Origin: Anaerolineae bacterium
GTDB taxonomy: Bacteria > Chloroflexota > Anaerolineae > JAFGEY01
DNA: 15,846 nt
Direction: 5' to 3'
NCBI GenBank assembly: GCA_016929205.1
Contig: JAFGJF010000567.1
Coordinates: forward strand, 1 to 15,846
The position numbers and the translations under genes are program-made. This document shows, in pieces, positions 6,676 through 13,998 of this stretch. Positions within the stretch are counted from its first letter, which is position 1. The number at the start of each line of letters is the position of its first letter. The notes below the pieces were generated by a model. It was not told the DNA's origin, ran no database searches, and saw nothing but the letters and a program-made list of their open reading frames with translations.

Positions 6676-7515
6676 ATGTCTCAAACGGTTAGGCGATCCG
6701 TCATTGCTGGACAGTGGTATCCAGGCGACGCGCGCGAGCTAGAGCGTACGATCGAGCGGTTCTTTTCCAATGTTGTGCCCGAGGAATCCAATAGTGAGGC
6801 GATTGGCTTGATCAGTCCACACGCCGGCTATGTGTACTCGGGACAGGTTGCGGCGCATGCCTACAATCAGGTGCGCGGCAAATCGTTCGATGTCGTTGTG
6901 ATGCTTTCCCCCGTACACCGTATGCCCGTTGGCCCTTATGCCGTCACCGTAGTTGATGCGTATCAGACCCCGTTGGGTGACGTTCCTTTGGATATGGCAC
7001 TTGTCGATGCTGTGGGCAAAGAACTACCGTTGACTCGTTTGTCGAGGGACAACGAGCACTCACTCGAAATCCAACTGCCGTTTTTGCAGGTTGCATTGGG
7101 GGATTTTCGGTTACTGCCGGTGATGATCGGCGAATCCTCTTTCGATGTTGGCATCAGGTTGGGGCAGGTTTTGGCTGAGTTGCTCAAGGATAAAACGGCT
7201 TTGATTGTAGCCAGCAGTGATATGCATCATATCGAAGACTATGAGCAAGTGGTTAGGCGCGACAAGGTTGTGATCGATGCGATTGCCAGCTTGGATATGG
7301 CCCGGATCAAGGATGCGTTGTCTCCCTGGGATTGCAGTGTGTGTGGACGCATTCCGATTTATGCGATGTTGACGGCTGTCAAAGCATTGGGGGCAAGGCG
7401 AATCAAGATCTTGGCGCATACCAATTCTGGAGATGTGACTGGCATTCGTGTGCCAGGGCAATATACTGTCGGGTACATGGCTGCTGCTGTGTATGCGGCT
7501 GAACGTGAGGAATGA
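6676..7515 (+). CDS. amrB: AmmeMemoRadiSam system protein B (MEMO1 family)
   Basis: The 279-residue protein belongs to the MEMO family. The opening RRSVIAGQWYPGD is the usual family start. The likely metal site has H49 (SPHAGYVYSG), H81 (SPVHRM), H185 (SSDMHHIEDYE) and C223 (CSVCGRIPI), equivalent to H49, H81, H192 and C244 of human MEMO1. EHSLEIQLPFLQ (127-138) and the C-terminal YTVGYMAAAVY are also typical. In bacteria the gene is named for co-occurrence with AMMECR1 and a radical SAM gene; neither partner is in this window. Human MEMO1 has been reported to bind metal and redox functions have been proposed; the bacterial role is unresolved. The gene lies 33 bases after the rhomboid gene and 10 bases before priA, which fits one operon. 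Confidence 0.92.
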   Translation: MSQTVRRSVIAGQWYPGDARELERTIERFFSNVVPEESNSEAIGLISPHAGYVYSGQVAAHAYNQVRGKSFDVVVMLSPVHRMPVGPYAVTVVDAYQTPLGDVPLDMALVDAVGKELPLTRLSRDNEHSLEIQLPFLQVALGDFRLLPVMIGESSFDVGIRLGQVLAELLKDKTALIVASSDMHHIEDYEQVVRRDKVVIDAIASLDMARIKDALSPWDCSVCGRIPIYAMLTAVKALGARRIKILAHTNSGDVTGIRVPGQYTVGYMAAAVYAAEREE

Positions 7516-7525
7516 CGCGGGCAGA

Positions 7526-10477
7526 ATGTTTGTTGTTGTTGCCGTCAATGCTCCCGCGCACGGCGGGGGAACTGCATATCGAGCAAATCCAGAGGCCGGG
7601 GCGAAAGGTGAATTCCCCGGCCCTGTGTTCCATTATCACGTTCCACCTGAACAGACCGGGCAGTTGACGCCAGGTTATTTGATCGAAGTACCTTTTGGCA
7701 AAAAGCAGGTTCAGGGCATCGTTGTCTCTCTATCGGAACTTGCTCCAGTGTCTGAGACAAAGCCGGTCACGCGAGTGTTGTTTGATGGGGCTGTATTGTC
7801 GGCTGCTCAGATCGAGCTGGGTTTGTGGATCAGCGAATGTTATTTCTCTCCGTTGATCGATTGTTTTCGTTTGATGCTGCCTCCCGGTTTGCTTTATCGT
7901 CCCCGGATTATGATGCGTCTGCACCCCGGTGTACCTATCCCGGAAGGGTTGCCTGCCGCACAGCAACAGGTGATCGAATTGCTGCAACAGCATGGAAAAT
8001 TGTCTCGGACTCGAATCGCACGTAGGCTAGGAAAGGATAGAGCGGATCGTGCGATCCGGGCATTGATACGACAAGGCGTTCTGATTCGTGGCAGCGATCT
8101 GCCCACACCGCGTGCGCGGCCCAAGCGCGCCAATTTCGTGCGTCTGATTGCGTCTCCACCACAGGTAAGCGGCGTTAGGGCTTTGTTAGGCCATCCCTCC
8201 AAACAAGCGGCTGTGCTCCAGGCCTTGCTGGATGAGGATGATCCGCTTCCATCTGTGGAATCCATTCTGTCTTTTGCCGATGCTTCTATGTCGACGATAT
8301 CCACGCTTGCACGCAAGGGGTGGGTGACGATAACAGCTGAACGCACTTGGGTCCAGCCGCTGCCTGCTGCCGATCGTATCGATTTGGGACAAGCGCCCAA
8401 ACAACAAGCGGTGCTCAACTACCTGCTCGAACAAACCGCGCCAGTAGAGGAAAATCTGCTCCGGCGCCAGACTGGTGCGTCTGCAGTGATCGTCCGCGCT
8501 TTGCAGGAACGAGGCGCCGTCCAGCAGATTATCGAGCCTGCCGTCGTGTTTCTAGAGTTGAGCAGGCGGGCAGCTCAAGAAAAGGTGATCGAATTGCGCG
8601 GTGCCACCGGACAGCATCGCGTGCTCGACTATTTGCTCACGCGTTCGCCAAGCGAATGGGTGTGGGTAAGCTGGGTGTATGCTGAAACTGGCTGCAGGCG
8701 CGACGATCTGTCTGTTCTGGAAGAACACGGGGTGATCGAGATGGCCGAGCGCCAGGTCTTGCGCGATCCGTTGCAAGGTCGAACGTTTGAACAGGTCGTT
8801 CGCCCGCAATTGACAGACGAACAGGTTCGTGCCTGGGGCGAGATCGAACCTCATCTAACTATAGGAAGAGGGGCCTCCACGTTTTTGTTGCATGGCGTCA
8901 CCGCCAGTGGCAAAACCGAGATCTATATGCGGGCGGTGGAGCGCGTGCTCGAACAGGGCCGGCAGGCGGTCGTGTTGGTGCCCGAAATTTCACTCACGCC
9001 ACAGGCCATCCGACGTTTTGCATCGCGTTTCTCTCAAGCCTTGGGAGTGATTCACAGCGGACTTTCCGATGGCGAGCGATATGATACCTGGCGTCGCATT
9101 CAAGCAGGAAAGATTCGGCTGGTTATTGGACCGCGTTCGGCACTTTTTGCGCCTCTGGACGATGTTGGCTTGATCGTGCTCGACGAAGAACACGATGCAT
9201 CGTATAAACAAAGTGACACGATGCCTGCTTATCATGCTCGCGATGTCGCTTTGAGAGTCGCCGCGATTCACGGAGCAGTCGTCCTATTGGGCAGTGCGAC
9301 GCCAGACCTGGGCACCGCCTATCGTGCACGTGAGAGGGGCGATATTCACTTGCTCCAGTTGCACAAACGTATACTGGTCGGTCGTCAGTGCCATACTGGC
9401 TTGCCCGATACTGTGAAAACAGCTCAGGCCGGGATGCAGTTTACCGAAGAACTGCCACCGGTGCGCGTTGTCGATATGCGCCAGGAACTGCGCGTCGGCA
9501 ATCGCAGTATGTTTAGCCGCGTGCTGCAAAAAGAGATGAAACGTGCACTGGGTGCCGACGAGCAGATGATCTTGTTTCTTAACCGTCGAGGGACATCGAC
9601 ATTTGTGATGTGCCGTGATTGTGGGACGGTTATCCGCTGCCCTCGCTGCGATATTTCTCTGACCTATCATCGCAGCGATGAAAGGCTGATCTGCCACCAC
9701 TGTAACCACCAACAACCTATCCCCGATGTTTGTCCTGTATGCCAGAGCCGGCGTATCCGGTATTTTGGCGTCGGAACACAACGCGTCGAGGATGCGATCC
9801 GCGAGTTGTTGCCCGATGCGCGCATTTTACGTTGGGACCGCGATGCAACTCGTGAGAAAGGCAGCCACGAGACGTTGCTCGATCAGTTTGCGAGTCATCA
9901 AGCTGATGTGCTGATTGGCACGCAGATGATTGCCAAGGGCCTGGATCTGCCCTTGGTGACGCTGGTTGGGGTCATCACTGCCGACACCGCATTGAATCTG
10001 CCCGACTTTAGGGCTGCCGAACGCACGTTTCAACTGCTGGTTCAGGTTGCGGGGCGTGCCGGGCGGAGTTTGCGCGGCGGCAGTGTCGTCTTTCAAACGT
10101 ATGCTCCAGAGCATTATGCGATCCAGACCGCTGCCCATCACGATTACGATGCGTTTTACAAACAAGAGTGCGCGTTTCGCCAGCGACTGGGATATCCTCC
10201 TTTTAACCGCTTGGCGCGGTTGGTGTACGCTGATTCCAATAGTGCTCGTTGTCGCCAACAGTCTCGTGCCCTGGCTGAGATGCTGGAGGCGACAATACGA
10301 GACGATCATCTCGATCAAGTGAACGTGATCGGCCCGGCACCATGTTTTTTGAGTCGTTTGCGAGGCCGATGGCGTTGGCAGATTATCGTGCGTGCCGACG
10401 ATCCCGGTGTTTTGTTCTCTCGCATCTCTTTGCCAGCAGGGTGGAAGCTGGACATCGATCCTTTGGACCTTCTCTAG
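7526..10477 (+). CDS. priA: Primosomal protein N' (PriA), replication restart helicase, with extended N-terminal region
   Basis: PriA is a 3'-to-5' helicase that reloads the replisome at stalled forks. From the ATG at 7526 it has 983 residues. The 3'-DNA-binding domain spans about 1-120 (FHYHVPPEQTGQLTPGYLIE, VPFGKKQVQGIVV). The helicase core has Walker A GVTASGKTE (457-465), DEEH (553-556), LGSATPD (588-594), eight zinc-binding cysteines (696, 699, 705, 708, 723, 726, 736, 739), GTQMIAKGLD (798-807) and motif VI QVAGRAGR (840-847). The Walker lysine falls at 463, whereas in E. coli PriA it is at 230, so about 230 residues are added upstream. They read as repeated winged-helix units near 139-195, 222-278, 288-345 and 360-412. 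A further ~25-residue insert lies around 617-642. The start is chosen from the family-like MFVVVAVNAP; its ribosome site is weak. Confidence 0.95.
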   Translation: MFVVVAVNAPAHGGGTAYRANPEAGAKGEFPGPVFHYHVPPEQTGQLTPGYLIEVPFGKKQVQGIVVSLSELAPVSETKPVTRVLFDGAVLSAAQIELGLWISECYFSPLIDCFRLMLPPGLLYRPRIMMRLHPGVPIPEGLPAAQQQVIELLQQHGKLSRTRIARRLGKDRADRAIRALIRQGVLIRGSDLPTPRARPKRANFVRLIASPPQVSGVRALLGHPSKQAAVLQALLDEDDPLPSVESILSFADASMSTISTLARKGWVTITAERTWVQPLPAADRIDLGQAPKQQAVLNYLLEQTAPVEENLLRRQTGASAVIVRALQERGAVQQIIEPAVVFLELSRRAAQEKVIELRGATGQHRVLDYLLTRSPSEWVWVSWVYAETGCRRDDLSVLEEHGVIEMAERQVLRDPLQGRTFEQVVRPQLTDEQVRAWGEIEPHLTIGRGASTFLLHGVTASGKTEIYMRAVERVLEQGRQAVVLVPEISLTPQAIRRFASRFSQALGVIHSGLSDGERYDTWRRIQAGKIRLVIGPRSALFAPLDDVGLIVLDEEHDASYKQSDTMPAYHARDVALRVAAIHGAVVLLGSATPDLGTAYRARERGDIHLLQLHKRILVGRQCHTGLPDTVKTAQAGMQFTEELPPVRVVDMRQELRVGNRSMFSRVLQKEMKRALGADEQMILFLNRRGTSTFVMCRDCGTVIRCPRCDISLTYHRSDERLICHHCNHQQPIPDVCPVCQSRRIRYFGVGTQRVEDAIRELLPDARILRWDRDATREKGSHETLLDQFASHQADVLIGTQMIAKGLDLPLVTLVGVITADTALNLPDFRAAERTFQLLVQVAGRAGRSLRGGSVVFQTYAPEHYAIQTAAHHDYDAFYKQECAFRQRLGYPPFNRLARLVYADSNSARCRQQSRALAEMLEATIRDDHLDQVNVIGPAPCFLSRLRGRWRWQIIVRADDPGVLFSRISLPAGWKLDIDPLDLL

Positions 10478-10511
10478 CGTGGAGATGATAAGGTGAAAGG
10501 TGATTTACGGC

Positions 10512-10540
10512 TTGCATTCGGCGCGAGGTTCGGGTACAAT
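10512..10540 (+). promoter_or_regulatory. Candidate promoter P1 upstream of the sortase gene
   Basis: TTGCAT (10512-10517) and TACAAT (10535-10540) are 17 bases apart, in the 170-base gap after priA. Transcription would begin near 10547, giving a leader of about 100 bases. Confidence 0.55.
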
Positions 10541-10569
10541 GAAAGAAGCGTGGCGCGTCTCATTCTGTT

Positions 10570-10597
10570 TTGCTTCTCGGACAACTTGTTATATAAT
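10570..10597 (+). promoter_or_regulatory. Candidate promoter P2 upstream of the sortase gene
   Basis: A perfect TATAAT at 10592-10597 is preceded by TTGCTT (10570-10575) with a 16-base spacer, a weak -35. Transcription would begin near 10604, about 44 bases before the sortase ATG. It may act in tandem with P1. Confidence 0.4.
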
Positions 10598-10647
10598 GAA
10601 TAAGACCTTATGTCTATACATGAAACGCGTTTTTGACGAGACTTTTT

Positions 10648-11631
10648 ATGGTTCAACAAACTAGGCCTAATAAACTCAAACTTGCATCGCTGAATCGTTT
10701 TGAGCAAGTCGCACTGGCGGGCACGATTTTGATCTGGGTTGGCGTGATGCTATTCGGTGCCGGGCTATACGTGGCGTTCAAGAATCTTGATATGCAGCGA
10801 TCCACTTTGGAACAGGGCACAGCTATTGCGGTGGCAGCAACGGCGACGGAAACGGCGACACCATCGCCCACGCCGTGGCTTTTCCCTGCCGGCTGGTCCA
10901 CAGCCACGCCTACCGTTACGCCCACTTGGCCGCCAACGGTCACGCCAGTCCCTGACTCTTTTGAAAATACATCCACGGTTGATTTGGATAAGAGTTCTGC
11001 ATCCGCTCAAGATTCATCGTGGGATGAAGGTCCGTCATTCTTGGTGGTTACACCGGAAACGGCAACGCCTATGGCCGTGTATCTCACTGCCACGCCACTG
11101 CCCCGGCGAGTCTTGCCGACGGCAACACCGAGTGGTTTTCCTGGTCCCTCATCACAGCCGCCCGATCGCATTGTCATTCAGTCCATTGAATTGGATACGA
11201 CTATCGTGCCTGTTGGGTGGCATGTCGTGGAACAAAATGGACAGCGGTATAGTGTGTGGGACGTGGCAAAATACGCTGCAAGCTGGCACAAGACATCTGC
11301 CTATCCAGGACATAATGGCAACGTTGTGCTAAGTGGGCATAATAACATACTGGGTGAGGTTTTTCGCTACCTGATTGATGTCGAAGTAGGTGAGCGCGTG
11401 TTAATTTATGCGGGCGATTTGGTGTATTATTACGAGGTAACGGAAAAACATCTGCTGAAAGAAAAGGGCGAACTGCCCGAGGTCAGACGTGAAAATGCCA
11501 GGTGGATTTCACCGGCGGAGGATGAGCGTTTGACCATGGTTACGTGCTGGCCTTATACAGGCAACTCACATCGCCTTGTGGTCGTCGCGAAACCCATTCC
11601 TGCTCCTCTGCTCAAGGGGCTGCACGAATAA
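10648..11631 (+). CDS. Sortase-family transpeptidase with a Thr/Pro-rich stalk
   Basis: The 327-residue protein has a short basic N-terminus and a transmembrane helix near 21-44. A long stalk rich in Thr, Pro and Ala (about 65-170, with repeated T-A-T-P and T-P-T units) follows, and then a sortase domain. The catalytic triad is visible as His231 (VVLSGHNN), Cys300 (TMVTCWPY) and Arg309 (SHRLVVVAKP). The stalk would hold the catalytic domain away from the membrane, outside the cell, and is common in Chloroflexota surface proteins. The ATG at 10648 is chosen over a TTG 15 bases upstream because GACGAG lies at a normal distance; the N-terminus is otherwise the same. No gene for an obvious sorted substrate with a C-terminal LPxTG-like signal is in the window, so this may be a housekeeping sortase. 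It begins a likely operon with the DUF6391-like gene and holA. Confidence 0.9.
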   Translation: MVQQTRPNKLKLASLNRFEQVALAGTILIWVGVMLFGAGLYVAFKNLDMQRSTLEQGTAIAVAATATETATPSPTPWLFPAGWSTATPTVTPTWPPTVTPVPDSFENTSTVDLDKSSASAQDSSWDEGPSFLVVTPETATPMAVYLTATPLPRRVLPTATPSGFPGPSSQPPDRIVIQSIELDTTIVPVGWHVVEQNGQRYSVWDVAKYAASWHKTSAYPGHNGNVVLSGHNNILGEVFRYLIDVEVGERVLIYAGDLVYYYEVTEKHLLKEKGELPEVRRENARWISPAEDERLTMVTCWPYTGNSHRLVVVAKPIPAPLLKGLHE

Positions 11632-11658
11632 ATCCTGTTCAGCTGAATTAGGAGATCA

Positions 11659-12162
11659 ATGGGTATTTTGGACATTCCCATCATCACACAGACACGCCGC
11701 AGTCATGCGCTTGAACATGCAACCATTCAGCTATTGAGTAGACATCGACCGGCGGTGGCATTGACAGGGCGAAGTACGCCGGATGGGTTCTATATTTACG
11801 GGCACATTTCTACCCAAGAGCTGCAGTTCGCCGTTCAGGAGGCCTTGTCGCGCTTGCGTGGCGGAGCCCGTCATCTGGCTGTTCATTCTCGTTGTGGGAC
11901 AAACTTGGTTACGGCGGGCATATTGGCTGGGTTGGTCTCTTTTTTGACTATGCTGCCCGGTAGCGATCGGTCGCGCCGTGAAAGGTTGCCCTTGGTTTTG
12001 TTGTTTGTCACACTGACTCTTTTTCTGGCCCAACCTTTGGGTCCGCTGGTTCAACAGTACGTGACAACCGAGGCTGATCTGTCAGCCACAACGGTTGCGC
12101 GGATTACCCGTTCTTCGTTGGGTCGTGTTCCAGTCCATCGGGTTCAACTTGAGCACAAGTGA
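11659..12162 (+). CDS. DUF6391-like membrane protein with HxxEH motif
   Basis: The 167-residue protein resembles the DUF6391 family of cyanobacteria and Chloroflexota; the call is from memory of the HALEHATI and CGTNLV blocks and is moderate. H16-A-L-E19-H20 gives an H-x-x-E-H pattern near the N-terminus. HSRCGTN (76-82) adds a His and a Cys just before two hydrophobic segments (about 83-99 and 110-132). The layout is thus a soluble N-terminal part, two membrane helices and a short polar tail. No function is established. AGGAG lies four bases upstream of the ATG. The gene sits between the sortase gene (27 bases away) and holA (10 bases away), so it is probably co-transcribed with both. Confidence 0.7.
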   Translation: MGILDIPIITQTRRSHALEHATIQLLSRHRPAVALTGRSTPDGFYIYGHISTQELQFAVQEALSRLRGGARHLAVHSRCGTNLVTAGILAGLVSFLTMLPGSDRSRRERLPLVLLFVTLTLFLAQPLGPLVQQYVTTEADLSATTVARITRSSLGRVPVHRVQLEHK

Positions 12163-12172
12163 GCGCCGGGCA

Positions 12173-13165
12173 ATGTTTTATGTTTTTCAAGGTCAAGATA
12201 CGTTTTCGTGTGCAGAAGAACTGATGGCGCTCAAGGCCAAGATGGGAGACCCAGCCTTGGCGGATCTAAATACGACAGTTCTTGATGGACGTTCAATCGA
12301 CATGGCCGAATTGGTGCATCATTGTGACACAATCCCTTTTCTTGCCGATCGCCGTCTGGTGATCGTTAAGGACTTGTTGGGACGTTTGGGTCAGAGATCC
12401 AAGAACGCGACGGATAAAACGCTTTTGGGCGCATTGGTCGCCTATTTGCCATTTCTTCCCTCAACGACGCGCCTTGTCTTTTGGGAAGAGCACGAATTGG
12501 GCAAAACCCATCCTGTTCTGGCGCTTGCAGCCAAGGAAAAGTCGGGGTATGTCAAGACTTTCAGACTGCCTGAGGCCGGTTCGCTCTCTCGCTGGATCAA
12601 GAAACGGGTACAAGAGGCAGGGGGGGAAATCACACCTGGTGCGGTTGGTGCGTTGAACACGTTTGTGGGGAATGATTTGTACCAATTAAGCCACGAGGTT
12701 GCCAAACTTGTCGCATATGTAGACGGGGAACGCGCAATCAGCGAGCAGGATGTGGCCTTGCTTACGCCGCGCGCGCGCGAAGCGAATATTTTTGATATGG
12801 TAGATGCGTTGGGCAGGCGTGACGGTCAAACGGCCAGCCGCATCTATCATCAGTTGCTTGATGCTGGTGATCATCCGTTGGCATTGCTGGGTATGATTGC
12901 GCGTCAATTCCGGTTGATGATCCAGATCAAAGAGTTAGCGCCCAAGATGGGCACTGCTGAAGCTATCGCTCGCAAGCTGCGACAAAATCCCTACCCGGTA
13001 AAGAAAATCCTCCGGCAGAGTGGAAACTATACGATGGTCCAACTGCGCACGATTTATCACAAGCTCTTGGACACCGATGTTGAGATCAAGACCGGACAAA
13101 CAGATGCTATGCTAGCGCTTGATCTACTTATCGCCGGATTGAGCCGTGATGTTCCTGTCGGCTAA
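12173..13165 (+). CDS. holA: DNA polymerase III subunit delta (clamp loader)
   Basis: The delta subunit opens the sliding clamp as part of the clamp loader. The 330-residue protein has the normal length. Family features include FYVFQGQDTFSCAEEL at the start and the CDTIPFLADRRLVIVKDL block (about 50-67), and there is no P-loop, as expected for delta. The middle part shows FRLPEAGSLSRWIKKRVQE and the NDLYQLSHEVAKLVAY helix. The C-terminal collar domain contains NIFDMVDALGRRDGQTASRI and QFRLMIQIKEL. The start at 12173 is chosen because it begins the family's N-terminal strand. The frame is open for 26 codons upstream, but these overlap the preceding gene and match nothing. It ends the plus-strand unit and converges on lexA across a 56-base gap with only a weak possible hairpin (TATCAA/TTGATA). 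Confidence 0.92.
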   Translation: MFYVFQGQDTFSCAEELMALKAKMGDPALADLNTTVLDGRSIDMAELVHHCDTIPFLADRRLVIVKDLLGRLGQRSKNATDKTLLGALVAYLPFLPSTTRLVFWEEHELGKTHPVLALAAKEKSGYVKTFRLPEAGSLSRWIKKRVQEAGGEITPGAVGALNTFVGNDLYQLSHEVAKLVAYVDGERAISEQDVALLTPRAREANIFDMVDALGRRDGQTASRIYHQLLDAGDHPLALLGMIARQFRLMIQIKELAPKMGTAEAIARKLRQNPYPVKKILRQSGNYTMVQLRTIYHKLLDTDVEIKTGQTDAMLALDLLIAGLSRDVPVG

Positions 13166-13221
13166 TGAGAAGCGGCAATGACTGCCAGATATCAAAGCAT
13201 CAAACCAGGGTTGATAGCACA

Positions 13222-13884
13222 TCATTCGAGTTCGCGAATAACCATCACCACCTTGCCGCGTATTTCGATGTTTTCGGCAGGAAAATACATCGCTTTCATA
13301 TCGGGGTTGGCCGGCTGTAGTCGGACACGACTGCCTTCGAGATAAAACCGCTTGAGTGTTGTCTCGCGTTCGTCCTTGAGCCAAGCCGCGACCATATCCC
13401 CGTTGTGTGCTTCTTGCTGATGTCTCAAGATAACAATGTCACCATCGTTGATCAAGGCATCGATCATCGAATTCCCTCGTACCCGGAGGGCGAACATTTG
13501 ATCGGCATCCTGGGGCATATTGGGGACGGAGATGATCTCATCATCACCCATCACGGAAAAGTCAACGCTGGAATCGGGGATGGGGATCGGCTCGCCGGCG
13601 GCGATATAGCCCAATAGTTGAATACCTTTTCTCTGTTGCTGTCGTGGTTGGGCCGGGCGCGCTGGTGTGGATGGTTTGTCTATCAGGCGTAGCCCACGAG
13701 ACACATTTTTGTCTCGCTCGATAAAGCCCTTTTTTTCCAGCGCATTCAGGTTATAGTTGACGACAGAGGTAGAGGTAATGCCGACGGATTCGCCAATCTC
13801 TCGAATGGTGGGAGGGAATTGGCTTTTGTCTAGATACCTGCGGATGAAACTCAGAATTTTTTCTTGGCGTGCGGACAGACTCAT
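13222..13884 (-). CDS. lexA: LexA repressor (SOS response)
   Basis: LexA represses DNA-damage genes and cleaves itself when RecA filaments form. The 220-residue protein has a winged helix-turn-helix N-terminus (SARQEKILSFIRRYL, then PPTIREIGESVGITSTSVVN at about 24-43) and a Pro/Gln-rich hinge (70-85). The S24-type peptidase domain has the Ala96-Gly97 cleavage site (GYIAAGEPI), the nucleophile Ser139 (RGNSMIDALI) and the base Lys178 (ETTLKRFY). The start ATG has AAAGGA upstream on the minus strand. Two perfect GAAC-N4-GTTC boxes cover its promoter, so autoregulation is very likely. The gene converges on holA and diverges from the phosphohexomutase-like gene. No other SOS gene is visible in the window. 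Confidence 0.97.
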   Translation of the reverse strand: MSLSARQEKILSFIRRYLDKSQFPPTIREIGESVGITSTSVVNYNLNALEKKGFIERDKNVSRGLRLIDKPSTPARPAQPRQQQRKGIQLLGYIAAGEPIPIPDSSVDFSVMGDDEIISVPNMPQDADQMFALRVRGNSMIDALINDGDIVILRHQQEAHNGDMVAAWLKDERETTLKRFYLEGSRVRLQPANPDMKAMYFPAENIEIRGKVVMVIRELE

Positions 13885-13900
13885 GTTGAATCCTTTCTGC

Positions 13901-13912
13901 GAACATCTGTTC
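13901..13912 (-). promoter_or_regulatory. LexA operator 1 (GAAC-N4-GTTC)
   Basis: GAACATCTGTTC is a perfect match to the GAAC-N4-GTTC SOS box known from Bacillus and other Gram-positive lineages, extended outward as C...C. It lies just downstream of the predicted lexA transcription start (about +5 to +16), where bound LexA would block promoter escape. Confidence 0.85.
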
Positions 13913-13922
13913 CATTTCTAGC

Positions 13923-13951
13923 ATTATATCACGAACAGACGTTCTAGTCAA
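13923..13951 (-). promoter_or_regulatory. lexA promoter
   Basis: On the minus strand TTGACT (13951-13946) and TATAAT (13928-13923) are separated by 17 bases, an almost perfect consensus promoter. A LexA box fills most of the spacer and a second lies at the start site, so a strong promoter is held in check by its own product. Confidence 0.8.
13933..13944 (-). promoter_or_regulatory. LexA operator 2 (GAAC-N4-GTTC)
   Basis: GAACAGACGTTC is a second perfect SOS box, lying wholly inside the spacer between the -35 and -10 of the lexA promoter. Its centre is 32 bp (about three helical turns) from that of operator 1, so both LexA dimers would face the same side of the DNA. It is also 54 bases upstream of the divergent gene, which could be affected. 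Confidence 0.85.
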
Positions 13952-13998
13952 GAGGTATTCTGGTACTTGGAATTTGAGTATCAGGATGGAGTAGGGAT

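Noticed and set aside
8789..8801. A GAAC...GTTC pair inside priA resembling a LexA box.
   Set aside because: The spacer is five bases rather than four and the site lies deep inside a coding region, so it does not fit the operator seen at lexA.
11119..11145. An LPTAT motif in the sortase protein itself, resembling an LPxTG sorting signal.
   Set aside because: It lies in the middle of the Thr/Pro-rich stalk, the fifth residue is not Gly, and no hydrophobic helix with a basic tail follows it. It is explained by the composition of the stalk.
13166..13221. A possible terminator between the convergent holA and lexA genes (TATCAA ... TTGATA).
   Set aside because: The arms are only six AT-rich bases with a loop of about 15 and no T-run on either strand, so it is not supportable as a terminator.
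13945..13973. A possible plus-strand promoter (TAGTCA-N17-TGGAAT) for the phosphohexomutase-like gene.
   Set aside because: Both boxes match only four of six positions and the -10 lacks the important second A, so it is not distinguishable from chance.
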